NCBI GenBank assembly: GCA_020852175.1
Contig: JADZBH010000070.1
Span: 1-64,000 of the forward strand
DNA: 64,000 nucleotides
Direction of reading: 5' to 3'
Source of the DNA: Bryobacterales bacterium
GTDB taxonomy: Bacteria > Acidobacteriota > Terriglobia > Bryobacterales > Bryobacteraceae
The notes under the pieces are model-generated. The model searched no databases and was not told the origin of the DNA. It saw nothing but the letters and a program-made list of their open reading frames with translations. This document shows, piece after piece, positions 15,628 through 24,032 of the stretch; the first letter of the stretch is position 1; each line of letters opens with the position of its first letter. The position numbers and the translations under genes were made by a program.

Positions 15628-17559
15628 TTACTCGGCGAAGAGTGTAACCAGGTGCTGCCCGCGCGGCAGTTCCACCAACCACACGCCGTCGTCGAGCGCA
15701 ACGGGGTGGATTGGAAGCGGCGCTCCGTCGAGTTCGGCGCGCGCCGGTTTGCTGTCCACAAGCGTCCAGGCGCGCGCCTGTGCCTGATAGCCAATCTCCA
15801 CGGCCTGCCCCTCCACGGAGGCGCTGGTGAGGGCGGCAGCCAGATCGAGCACCGCCAGAGGGGGAGCCGTCGGCGACGGTTCGACGGTGTGCGTCCCGGC
15901 GGGAAGCAGCACGGCGCCCGCGCCCGCGGCGGGCCACGGGCGGCCGTTCACGCGCACCGGGCCGTCCCAGCGGAGCGCGACGGGTCCGCGCGCCTCCACG
16001 GCGAGTTTCGAGCCGGCTTGCAGGGCGGTTTCCACGCGTGAGCCCGCGGCGGCCAGCAGGGACAGGTCGCGCGGCAGCAGCGAGCTTTCAAAATAGAGCG
16101 CCACGCGCGGGAACGCCCCGGCGGCGAGGTGGACCAGTTGAAACAATTCCGAGCCGGTCTGTTTTTTCGTCGGATACACGCTCTGATACCGTTCGACGAT
16201 GTTGATGTCGATGGCGAGCTTGGCCGGCCGTTCCGTGAGCGTGCGGTAACGCGCGGCGATCTCGGGGTACCGTTCGGGGCCCAGGTGCCATACCGTCGCC
16301 GGATCCTCGATCAGAAAAGTGGCGTCGCGGCGCTCCAGATCGGGCAGCAACCGTCCGGCGTCGGCGCCGATCAATTCGCGCATACGGGTGTCGAACCGGT
16401 CGTCGACATGGGTGAGCACGAGGTCCAGATGCGGCAGCGACTCGCGGATGCGATCGAGTTCATCGAGCCATTCGATCTGCATGCGATGAGCGAGCGAAGC
16501 GCGGAATTCGAGCAGTTGCCGCAGGCCCTCCGCGTTGCGTGCGTGATGCCGGGGCGAGTCCGCATCGAACAGTTCGCGCGGATCGAAACCGTGCCGGGCC
16601 AGGAACGCGGCCCGGACGTCCGCGTTCATCGGAGTAAAGCGCGCCGCGTTGGCGTGGCCTTCCAGCGATTCGAAATAGAGTTCGGCCAGGTTGATGCCGT
16701 CCCAGTCAAAGCGCGTGGCCAGGCCGCGCAGACCGCTGGCGATTTCGCGCCTGGCGCCGGGATTCTGCAGGTTCATCAGGCGGCGCCAGTCCAGGTGGGC
16801 GTCCTGTCCGATCGCGGTCTGTTCGCGCCATTCGGGATGGCCGTCCCAAAACTTTTGGCTCACGTGCGGGAACTCGATCCAGGCGTAGACGTGGATCGCG
16901 CGGCGATGGCAGGCCTCGATCAGCCGCTTCAAATAGGCGTCGCGTCCGGCGTCCGGCTCCCAGAAATGCCATGCCGCCACATGCAGCGCGCCGATGCCCG
17001 CTTCCCGCCAGCGCAGTGCGAAATAGTCGAGATCGACCCGGCTGCGATAGCTCGAATCGAAGAACGCCCAGAGCGAGCGCGTACCGGCCACCGGGTTTGC
17101 GCCCAACTCCCGCAGAGCCTGCGGCAGGTAGGGGAAGCGCTCGTAGCCGCGTTTCCCAGGACTGACGGCGGTCCAGAGCACCGCGCCCTCGCCCTGGCGC
17201 CATCCGGCCACCAGCGGAGCGCCGGTCCAACGCTCACTGGCGAAGATGCGCGCCTGGGCGGGCAACTCGAACAGCGGCAGGTCGATGCTTTCCTCCCAAA
17301 CGATGTCGAGTTCCGGAGATCCGGCATCGGCCACGCTGCGCGCCACCGCACGCTTGCCGTTAGGAACAATACCGAGTGCTTCGGCCACGGGCGATGCTCC
17401 CTCCAGAATGAGGAAGTCCCCCTGCTCGACACGCCGCCGCCAGGTTTCCGGTTCCGGCACGGCGGCCGTCAGCACGAGAATCCCGCCCTCTCCGGCCGCC
17501 CGCGGCACCCCCATGGAAGAGAGAATGCGGGGCCATGATCCGCCATCGCCCGCGGCCAC
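15628..17559 (-). CDS. Secreted GHL10-like glycoside hydrolase
   Basis: 643 residues from the first standard start (GTG). The central part (~165-440) is a TIM-barrel of the glycosyl-hydrolase-like 10 / PgaB-C type: RSLWAFFDSSYRSRVDLDYF, AIHVYAWIEFPHVSQKFW, DWDGINLAELYFES (candidate acids), and LPHLDLVLTHVDDRFD. The first ~150 residues look like a regulatory or accessory alpha/beta domain; the last ~180 are beta-rich (carbohydrate-binding-like). The frame continues upstream for at least 36 residues encoding a good signal peptide (VSALLLACFAAIATA), which could start at a CTG at 17667 preceded by GGAGG. The gene follows, and may overlap, the TPR/beta-barrel gene, suggesting a joint polysaccharide export or processing role. 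Confidence 0.8.
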   Translation of the reverse strand: MAAGDGGSWPRILSSMGVPRAAGEGGILVLTAAVPEPETWRRRVEQGDFLILEGASPVAEALGIVPNGKRAVARSVADAGSPELDIVWEESIDLPLFELPAQARIFASERWTGAPLVAGWRQGEGAVLWTAVSPGKRGYERFPYLPQALRELGANPVAGTRSLWAFFDSSYRSRVDLDYFALRWREAGIGALHVAAWHFWEPDAGRDAYLKRLIEACHRRAIHVYAWIEFPHVSQKFWDGHPEWREQTAIGQDAHLDWRRLMNLQNPGARREIASGLRGLATRFDWDGINLAELYFESLEGHANAARFTPMNADVRAAFLARHGFDPRELFDADSPRHHARNAEGLRQLLEFRASLAHRMQIEWLDELDRIRESLPHLDLVLTHVDDRFDTRMRELIGADAGRLLPDLERRDATFLIEDPATVWHLGPERYPEIAARYRTLTERPAKLAIDINIVERYQSVYPTKKQTGSELFQLVHLAAGAFPRVALYFESSLLPRDLSLLAAAGSRVETALQAGSKLAVEARGPVALRWDGPVRVNGRPWPAAGAGAVLLPAGTHTVEPSPTAPPLAVLDLAAALTSASVEGQAVEIGYQAQARAWTLVDSKPARAELDGAPLPIHPVALDDGVWLVELPRGQHLVTLFAE

Positions 17560-17638
17560 GGAGAAGTTTACGCGCGCCGGGGCGGGCGCGGCAACCTCCG
17601 CCGTGGCGATCGCGGCAAAGCAGGCCAGCAGCAGCGCG

Positions 17639-19498
17639 CTAACGGGTAATCGCGTACCAGAAACCAGCCCGCACCTCCGTGTAGTTCAGAACGCTTGGAT
17701 TTCCCTTGTTGATCGTGTAGGCGCCGCGCAGCGCGTCCACGGTGAAGACCACCGAGGGCGGCAGCGAGTCCCACCGCAAGCGGACGCCTGGTCCCGTTTC
17801 CGCATAGTTCGCCCAGTATTGGCGCTTCGGATCGGCCGTCAGGTTGGCGCTCCATGTCAGTTGCACCTGGAACGTTCCAGGCCGGAAGGTATAGCCGCCG
17901 CGGTTCAGCGCATAGACGAGAAAGCTGCGGTTGAAGCGGTGCATGTAGACACCGTCGCTGTGGTGCTCGAAAAACAGGCCCGATTTTCGCATCCCCATCA
18001 GCCTGCCCCATCCGCGGCCATAGGAGAGTCCGCCCCGGTAGTCGGCGCGGATCCGCGAGGTGCCGTCGGTCCGGTTCAGATACGAAATCGCGTAGCCCGC
18101 CTCGGCCCACGCCATCACGCCATGGTAGACCGGCGTGGCCACGCCCACGCCGGGAATGATGGCGGTTTCAGAGAGATACTGCGGGTAGGGCGCGGTTCCG
18201 ATGCTGACGGCGCCCCGCGTATCGCCGACAATCCGTGTGGAGACGTAGGGACGAAGAGGAAGACGTCCGAGCCTGAACTCCAGCTTTGCCTGCCCAAATG
18301 TGATGCCCGATTTCCAGCGCGAACTGTAATAGGGCAGCATCCAGAAGGTAGCTCGTACGCGCGACTCATCGCCGCGCAGCGCCAGCCAGGCTTGCCTGGC
18401 TTCGGCGGCCACGGTTTCATTGCCTCCCCGCCGCGCCAGGTCGAACCAGCGGGCGGCCTCGGCATCCTGCTTCAACATGTTATTCGTCCAACCGAGTTTC
18501 AACATCACTTCGGCGTCGAGCGGATCCTCCTCATGCGCCGTCTGGAAGTAGCGCAGGGCATCCTTCAGATAGCCCGCTTCATACGAGCGCACGCCCATCT
18601 GCTTCGCGCTTTCGGAAGGCGCGGGCTGGGACGAAGCGCCTCGGACGAGCAGACCGGTCCCGGACGCAGGTGCAAGCTTGCCCAGTTCGGCTTCCCCTGC
18701 ATCCTGACGGCCCATGGCCAGCAGCAGGTAGGCGAATTCGCGCCGTAACCCGGCATTGGAAGGATCCAGTTGGAGCGCCCGTTCGAACTCATAGACATAG
18801 GGGTAGCGGGACGGCAGCAACTGGCGCGCCTTCTCCGACGTCCTCGGCTCAGCTCCGCGGGAAGCCGCCAGGATCGCGGCATGAGCCTCCTCCGGCTTTT
18901 CCATCCACTGCAAGACACGTCCCTGCTTCAGGAGTAATTCCCGTTCGGCCGGGCGCAGCCGCCAAGCCGCTTCGTAGTGTTCCAGGGCCTGTGCGAAATC
19001 ACTCCGTTGCTCGGCCAAGCCGGCCAGTTCGACATGCGCGCTGAAGTTGGCCGGTTCGCGCTCCAGAGCCTGCCGCCAGCGCTCCATCCCCTCGGCCAGC
19101 GGACGGTCGATGTTCTGAAATGCTGTTTCCGCCCCAGCGTCGCCCATCTTGCGTACACGGTCGAACACTTGGCGCGCCTCGCGTTGCTGGCCCGTTTCAA
19201 AGGCCAGGAACGCATATTCCTTCGCCACGTGCGGATCGCCGGGATTAATGCGCATCGCGGCGGCGAACTGGTCGCGAGCGCGCTCGTTTTCGCCGATCTT
19301 CAGCAGTGCGTAGGCAAGGTCCTTGCGGACGTCCAAGCGCCGCGGCGAGAGCGTCGCGGCCTTTTCAAAACACTGGATGGCTTGCAGGTAGTCCTTCTGG
19401 CGAAGCTGCGAGTATCCGCGGTCAAGCAGCTCATAGACGGGGTCGGTGGCAGCCCCCGCCAGGAAACAGAAGACGAATCCAAACGCATATTTGCGCAT
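17639..19498 (-). CDS. Outer-membrane TPR/beta-barrel protein (PgaA/NfrA-like architecture)
   Basis: 619 residues. A short Sec signal peptide (YAFGFVFCFLAGAATD) is followed by tetratricopeptide-like repeats over ~25-365 (YLQAIQCFEKAATLSP, ALEHYEAAWRLRPAE, ALRYFQTAHEEDPLDAE). The last ~230 residues alternate polar and aromatic strands typical of an outer-membrane barrel (GVYMHRFNRSFLVYALN, TFQVQLTWSANL), ending with WYAITR. The layout resembles PgaA and NfrA, where periplasmic TPRs feed a barrel that exports polysaccharide or phage-receptor glycan. It is followed by the secreted glycosidase, matching the PgaA-PgaB pairing. No synthase gene is nearby. Confidence 0.8.
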   Translation of the reverse strand: MRKYAFGFVFCFLAGAATDPVYELLDRGYSQLRQKDYLQAIQCFEKAATLSPRRLDVRKDLAYALLKIGENERARDQFAAAMRINPGDPHVAKEYAFLAFETGQQREARQVFDRVRKMGDAGAETAFQNIDRPLAEGMERWRQALEREPANFSAHVELAGLAEQRSDFAQALEHYEAAWRLRPAERELLLKQGRVLQWMEKPEEAHAAILAASRGAEPRTSEKARQLLPSRYPYVYEFERALQLDPSNAGLRREFAYLLLAMGRQDAGEAELGKLAPASGTGLLVRGASSQPAPSESAKQMGVRSYEAGYLKDALRYFQTAHEEDPLDAEVMLKLGWTNNMLKQDAEAARWFDLARRGGNETVAAEARQAWLALRGDESRVRATFWMLPYYSSRWKSGITFGQAKLEFRLGRLPLRPYVSTRIVGDTRGAVSIGTAPYPQYLSETAIIPGVGVATPVYHGVMAWAEAGYAISYLNRTDGTSRIRADYRGGLSYGRGWGRLMGMRKSGLFFEHHSDGVYMHRFNRSFLVYALNRGGYTFRPGTFQVQLTWSANLTADPKRQYWANYAETGPGVRLRWDSLPPSVVFTVDALRGAYTINKGNPSVLNYTEVRAGFWYAITR

Positions 19499-19551
19499 GC
19501 CTACTCATCGGAGTAGTACGGGATCGTTTTGAGTTTTCTCGAAAAAAGTAG

Positions 19552-20244
19552 CTACCGTCGAGCCGGATCGGCCATCCCCAACTGCTGGAAGCCTTTGGCG
19601 CGGAGCAGGCAGGAGTCACAGTGGCCGCACGGAGAGCCCGATGGCGCGGGGTCGTAGCAACTGAGCGTATGAGAATAGTCAACGCCCAATTCGATCCCGC
19701 GCTGAATGATGTGCGCCTTGCTCAGATGCAGGAGCGGCGCGTGGATGCGGAGCCGGCGCCCGCCCTCGATGCCCGCCCTGGTGGCCAGATTGGCCATGGT
19801 TTCATAGGCTGCTATGTATTCGGGGCGGCAGTCAGGATAGCCGCTGTAGTCGAGAGCGTTCACACCCAGAAAAATGTCGAACGCCCCGAGCACCTCGGCG
19901 TAGGCAAGGGCGAACGACAGGAAAATTGTATTCCGCGCCGGTACATAAGTGATCGGGATGCCCCCGCCGATCTCCTCCACGGCGTCATGTTTGGGAACGG
20001 TGAAGTCGCTGCTGGTGAGCGCCGAGCCGCCGAACGCGCGCAGGTCGATCTCGGCCACGCGATGTTCCACGGCGCCCAGTGACCGGGCCACCCGCCCGGC
20101 CGCCTGCAACTCAGCGGCGTGGCGCTGCCCGTAGCGGAACGAAAGGGCGTGGCAGGCGAATCCCTCCGCGCGCGCGATGGCCAGAACGGTGGCCGAATCG
20201 AGACCGCCGCTCAACAGTACAACCGCCGGATCCTGCTTGCTCAC
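19552..20244 (-). CDS. queC: 7-cyano-7-deazaguanine synthase
   Basis: Makes preQ0 from 7-carboxy-7-deazaguanine with ATP and ammonia, in queuosine synthesis. 230 residues, family length. The PP-loop ATP-pyrophosphatase motif is SGGLDS at 12-17. Four C-terminal cysteines (196, 206, 209, 212; [14 protein letters not shown]) form the zinc site. The longer open frame extends to 20412 but overlaps the divergent TIM-barrel gene and lacks similarity, so GTG 20244, just after AGGA, is used. queD lies 9.6 kb away in the window; queE and queF are not seen. Confidence 0.93.
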   Translation of the reverse strand: MSKQDPAVVLLSGGLDSATVLAIARAEGFACHALSFRYGQRHAAELQAAGRVARSLGAVEHRVAEIDLRAFGGSALTSSDFTVPKHDAVEEIGGGIPITYVPARNTIFLSFALAYAEVLGAFDIFLGVNALDYSGYPDCRPEYIAAYETMANLATRAGIEGGRRLRIHAPLLHLSKAHIIQRGIELGVDYSHTLSCYDPAPSGSPCGHCDSCLLRAKGFQQLGMADPARR

Positions 20245-20326
20245 TCCTACCAGTACAGCATGCCGCACGGCGCGGACCGTGCACGCCCGCCCCCGCAAGG
20301 CGTAAGCTGAGTGTGGTTTCCCGACT

Positions 20327-21226
20327 ATGCAACGCCGTTCTTTTTTCCTCTCTTCACTCGCCGCCGCCGCACCGGCTGCCGCCCCCTCCCTGGCCCAAGG
20401 CAACCAGTCCAAGTTCAGGCTCCGCTACGGTCCACACCCGGGCATGTTCCGGCATTCGGCCGGGGAGAACGTCATCGACCAGATCAAGTTTTCAGCTGCC
20501 CAGGGCTTCACCGGGTGGGAAGACAACGGCGGCAACAAACGGCCCGTCGAGGAGCAGACCAGGATCGGAGAGACGCTGGCCCGGCTTGGCATGAAGATGG
20601 GCGTATTCGTCTCCTGGGCCGATTTCAAGACGGGCGACTTCGTCACCAGAACCGATCAGGAATTTCAAGACCGCCTGCGCGCCGAAATGCGTGCCGCCGT
20701 CGAGGCAGCCAAGCGCCTGGGCACGCCCTGGACCACCGTCGTGCCGAGCACGACGAACGACCGTCTCGATCCCGGCTATCAACTGGCGAACTGCATCACG
20801 AACTTGAAGGTGATGGCGGAGATCTGCGAACCGGCGGGGCTCATCATGGTGTTGGAACCGCTGAACTGGTATGCCAACCACCCGAGCCTCTATCTGCGTT
20901 CAGTGCCGCAGGCTTATGCCATCTGCAAGGCCGTTGGGTCCAGGAGCTGCAAGATTCTGGACGATCTCTATCATCAACAGATCGACGTCGGCAATCTGAT
21001 TCCCAATATGGCCAAGGCGTGGGACGAGATTGCTTACATACAGACGGGCGACAACCCGGGCCGCAAGGAACCCTCCACGGGCGAGATCAACTATAAGAAC
21101 ATCTTCAAATGGCTCCATGAAAAGAGGTACGACGGCGTGATCGGCATGGAGCACGGTAATTCAAAGCCAGGCAAGGAAGGCGAGGAGGCCGTGATCGCCG
21201 CCTACCGCGCCTGCGACAATTTCTAG
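20327..21226 (+). CDS. Tat-type hydroxypyruvate-isomerase-like TIM barrel
   Basis: 299 residues. N-terminal [15 protein letters not shown] is a twin-arginine-type signal. The mature barrel resembles hydroxypyruvate isomerase (Hyi) and related sugar epimerases: [11 protein letters not shown] (first Glu), VLEPLNWY (Glu), [13 protein letters not shown] (Asp and His), and DGVIGMEHG (Glu). These are the four conserved metal ligands of the family. It is probably exported to the periplasm. The downstream Gfo/Idh/MocA gene begins 21 nt later on the same strand, so the two likely form an operon acting on one sugar or keto acid. No strong Shine-Dalgarno was seen at the ATG. Confidence 0.88.
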   Translation: MQRRSFFLSSLAAAAPAAAPSLAQGNQSKFRLRYGPHPGMFRHSAGENVIDQIKFSAAQGFTGWEDNGGNKRPVEEQTRIGETLARLGMKMGVFVSWADFKTGDFVTRTDQEFQDRLRAEMRAAVEAAKRLGTPWTTVVPSTTNDRLDPGYQLANCITNLKVMAEICEPAGLIMVLEPLNWYANHPSLYLRSVPQAYAICKAVGSRSCKILDDLYHQQIDVGNLIPNMAKAWDEIAYIQTGDNPGRKEPSTGEINYKNIFKWLHEKRYDGVIGMEHGNSKPGKEGEEAVIAAYRACDNF

Positions 21227-21247
21227 TTTCAGAGTGAGGAATCGGAC

Positions 21248-22594
21248 ATGGATCGACGGAATTTTCTGCAATCCGGAGCGGCTGGCGCGGCTTTGTCGCT
21301 GAGCGCCGCGCAGGCCTTTGCCGCGGGCGAGAACAAGCGGGTAGGCCTGATCGGTTCGGGCTGGTATGGCAAGGCGGATCTGCTGCGCCTGATCCAGGTG
21401 GCGCCCGTGGAGGTGGTGTCGCTTTGCGACGTGGACAAGAAGATGGTGGAGGAGGCGGCCGAACTGGTTTCCACCCGGCAGCAGTCGAAGAAGAAGCCTC
21501 GCACCTTCCATGACTATCGCGAGATGCTGAAACAGAAGGATCTCGACATTGTTCTGATCGCCACGCCGGACCACTGGCACGCGCTGCCGATGATCGAGGC
21601 GTGCAAGGCCGGCGTCGATATCTATGTGCAGAAGCCGATCAGCGTGGATGTCGTCGAGGGCCAGGCGATGGTGGCCGCCGCGCGCAAGTACGGCCGCGTG
21701 GTGCAGGTGGGCACGCAGCGCCGCAGCACGCCGCACCTGATCGAGGCGCGCGACCGCATCATCAAGGAAGGCAAGCTCGGCAACATCGCCTACGTGGAGA
21801 TCTGCTGCTATTACCACATGCGGGCCACGGCGAACCCGCCCGACACCGCGCCGCCGCCAAACCTCGACTACGAGTTCTGGACCGGCCCGGCTCCCCAGCG
21901 CCCGTACAACGACCTGTGCCATCCGCGCCGCTGGCGCGCCTTCATGGAGTACGGCAACGGCATTGTCGGCGACATGTGCGTGCACATGCTGGACATGACG
22001 CGCTGGATGATGGACCTGGGCTGGCCGAAGAGCATTTCCTCTTCCGGCGGCATCCTTGTGGATAAGAAGAGCAAGGCCAACATCAGCGATACGCAGGAGG
22101 CCACCTTCGACTTCGGCGATACCAAGGTTGTGTGGACGCACCGTTCCTGGGGGCATCCGCCCGACCCGAAGTATCCCTGGGCGGCCACCTTTTATGGCGA
22201 TAAGGGGACGCTGAAGGCCAGCGTGATGAGCTACGACTATATCCCCATGGCCAAGGGCGAGCAGCCCATTCACAAGGACGTGACCTACGAACTCGACCAG
22301 TATCCCGAGGACCGCACAGAGAAGGATCTGGAACGGCACGTGGCGCCGGCCATCCGGGGCCACATGGTGGACCTGCTGAAGAACATCGCTTCCCGCGGCA
22401 AGCCCGTGGCCGACATCGAACAGGGCCACATCTCCACGGCCTCTTGCATCCTGGCCAATCTTTCGATGCAGTTAGGACGGACGTTGCGATGGGATCCGGC
22501 ACGGCACCAGGTGACCGGCGACGCCGAGGCCAACCGGCTGCTGCGCCGTGCCTATCGCAAGCCGTGGGCGCATCCGGAGCCATCGAAAGTCTAG
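21248..22594 (+). CDS. Tat-type Gfo/Idh/MocA oxidoreductase
   Basis: 448 residues. DRRNFLQSGAAGAALSLSA is a clear twin-arginine signal. The NAD(P) motif GLIGSGWYGKADLL is at ~35-48, and the conserved QKPISVDVVEGQAM (often EKP in relatives) at ~125. The C-terminal domain has GNGIVGDMCVHMLDMTRWMM with the catalytic His. It is preceded by the isomerase-like gene at 20327 and has GAGGAA ahead of the ATG. A periplasmic sugar dehydrogenase or dehydratase role is likely, with unknown substrate. The stop overlaps the convergent cca stop by four nt in a CTAG palindrome. Confidence 0.9.
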   Translation: MDRRNFLQSGAAGAALSLSAAQAFAAGENKRVGLIGSGWYGKADLLRLIQVAPVEVVSLCDVDKKMVEEAAELVSTRQQSKKKPRTFHDYREMLKQKDLDIVLIATPDHWHALPMIEACKAGVDIYVQKPISVDVVEGQAMVAAARKYGRVVQVGTQRRSTPHLIEARDRIIKEGKLGNIAYVEICCYYHMRATANPPDTAPPPNLDYEFWTGPAPQRPYNDLCHPRRWRAFMEYGNGIVGDMCVHMLDMTRWMMDLGWPKSISSSGGILVDKKSKANISDTQEATFDFGDTKVVWTHRSWGHPPDPKYPWAATFYGDKGTLKASVMSYDYIPMAKGEQPIHKDVTYELDQYPEDRTEKDLERHVAPAIRGHMVDLLKNIASRGKPVADIEQGHISTASCILANLSMQLGRTLRWDPARHQVTGDAEANRLLRRAYRKPWAHPEPSKV

Positions 22595-23985
22595 CCCGGG
22601 TCGTTACCTGTACCTGGGGCCTGCTCTGGCCCCACACCGCTTTCCGACGTCCCGCCGCTCTGCGCGTGCAAGGGCCAGCGCGAACGGACGAAGGCGTGCG
22701 CTTCGGCGGTTGTCGTGAGTTCGCCCTCCAGTTGGGCGGTTTCGACGGCGGTGAGGATCTCTCGGAAGAGAGGGCCGCGGGGGTAGCCGAGGGCGATCAG
22801 GCCGGCTCCCGTGATCAGGCGCGGGGGGCGAAGAATTTCGGGCGGTGATTCATCGAGGCGGCGGCGGGCGAAGTGGTAGTTGTCCAGATGACCGTGAGAA
22901 CCGAGGCAATCGGCACGGTGCAGCGCGAGATGCTCGTCGAAGCGGGGGAGGCGGAGGAAGCGCTTGAGGGTGGACTCCTTCATGCGATGGATGTCGCCAA
23001 ACCGCATATGGTTGGCGACCAGGGCAAGGATCTGCTCCGTGCTGTCGTGGGAGAACCGCAGGCGGGCCAGTATGGGCCGGGCGATGGCCAGCCCCGCTTC
23101 CACATGGCCATTGAAGCGGATGCGGTCTGAAACGGAGAACGTCGCGGGTTTGCCGATGTCGTGGAGTAAAACGCCCCAGGCGAGCGTGGGCGAGGAGTTG
23201 GCGGGCAGATGATCGAGCATCAGCAGGGTGTGCGTCCACACATCCCCCTCGGGGTGAAACTCGGGCGGTTGCGGGACGCCCTGGAGGCGCTGGACCTCGG
23301 GGAGGACCACGGGCAGCAGTCCCGTGGAGTCAAGCAGGCGCAGGCCCTCGGCCGGGTTGGGCTGAGTGAGGATGCGTGTGAGTTCGTCGCGGATGCGCTC
23401 GGCGGCGATGGAGGCCAGCGATGGGGCTTCCAGGCGGATGGCGGCAAGGGTTTCCTCTTCCATCGTGAAGCCGAGGCGCGCGGCGAGGCGGACGGCGCGG
23501 AGCAGGCGGAGGTGGTCCTCCTGAAAACGGGCGCGGGGCGAGCCGACGCAGCGGATCAGGCGGCGGGCCAGGTCGTCGCGGCCATGAAAGTAGTCGAGGA
23601 TGCGGCCGGGCGGCGGAGGCGCGAGAGGATCGAGGAAGATGGCGTTGATGGTGAAGTCGCGTCTCTGGGCGTCGAGACGGGGCTCGGAAACCAGGGAGAC
23701 GTGGGCGGGGCGGCGGCCGTCCGTGTAGGGGCCTTCGGTGCGAAACGTGGCAACCTCGACCGAAGCGTTGGGTTCCTTGACCAGGACAACGCCGAAATGG
23801 GCGCCGACGAGATCTGCGTGCGGGAACAGAGCGGTGATCTCGGGTGGCGTGGCCGAGGTGGCGATGTCAAAATCCTTGGGCGGAAGCGACAGCAAGAGGT
23901 CGCGCACGCACCCTCCGACGAAAAAGGCCTGGTGGCCGTCGCGGCGGAGCGTGGATAGGACGCGGAGGGCGAGATCCTCGTTCAT
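22591..23985 (-). CDS. cca: tRNA CCA-adding enzyme / poly(A) polymerase family nucleotidyltransferase
   Basis: 464 residues of the class II nucleotidyltransferase superfamily. FVGGCVRDLLL at ~22-31 and the catalytic DFD at 38-40 (Mg binding) define the active site, followed by DPLAPPPPGRILDYFHGRDDL and RRDFTINAIF. An HD-type motif LLHDIGKP is at ~274-281, so metal-dependent phosphodiesterase activity may be fused. It could be a CCA-adding enzyme or a poly(A) polymerase; sequence alone does not decide. The window's one tRNA encodes CCA in DNA, so this enzyme may act in repair. A TACTCT hexamer ends nine nt before the ATG. Confidence 0.9.
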   Translation of the reverse strand: MNEDLALRVLSTLRRDGHQAFFVGGCVRDLLLSLPPKDFDIATSATPPEITALFPHADLVGAHFGVVLVKEPNASVEVATFRTEGPYTDGRRPAHVSLVSEPRLDAQRRDFTINAIFLDPLAPPPPGRILDYFHGRDDLARRLIRCVGSPRARFQEDHLRLLRAVRLAARLGFTMEEETLAAIRLEAPSLASIAAERIRDELTRILTQPNPAEGLRLLDSTGLLPVVLPEVQRLQGVPQPPEFHPEGDVWTHTLLMLDHLPANSSPTLAWGVLLHDIGKPATFSVSDRIRFNGHVEAGLAIARPILARLRFSHDSTEQILALVANHMRFGDIHRMKESTLKRFLRLPRFDEHLALHRADCLGSHGHLDNYHFARRRLDESPPEILRPPRLITGAGLIALGYPRGPLFREILTAVETAQLEGELTTTAEAHAFVRSRWPLHAQSGGTSESGVGPEQAPGTGNDPG

Positions 23986-23994
23986 GGTGCGAGT

Positions 23995-24000
23995 AGAGTA
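23995..24000 (-). promoter_or_regulatory. -10 element of cca (short leader)
   Basis: TACTCT on the minus strand, nine nt before the ATG at 23985. A TAGACT on the plus strand at 23999-24004 partly overlaps it and could serve the divergent permease gene. Confidence 0.35.
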
Positions 24001-24032
24001 GACTTGATGATTGCCGGTCCCGTGCCGGCACT

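Noticed and set aside
20245-20412. Upstream extension of queC
   Set aside because: It overlaps the divergent isomerase-like gene, and family proteins start at the SGGLDS region.
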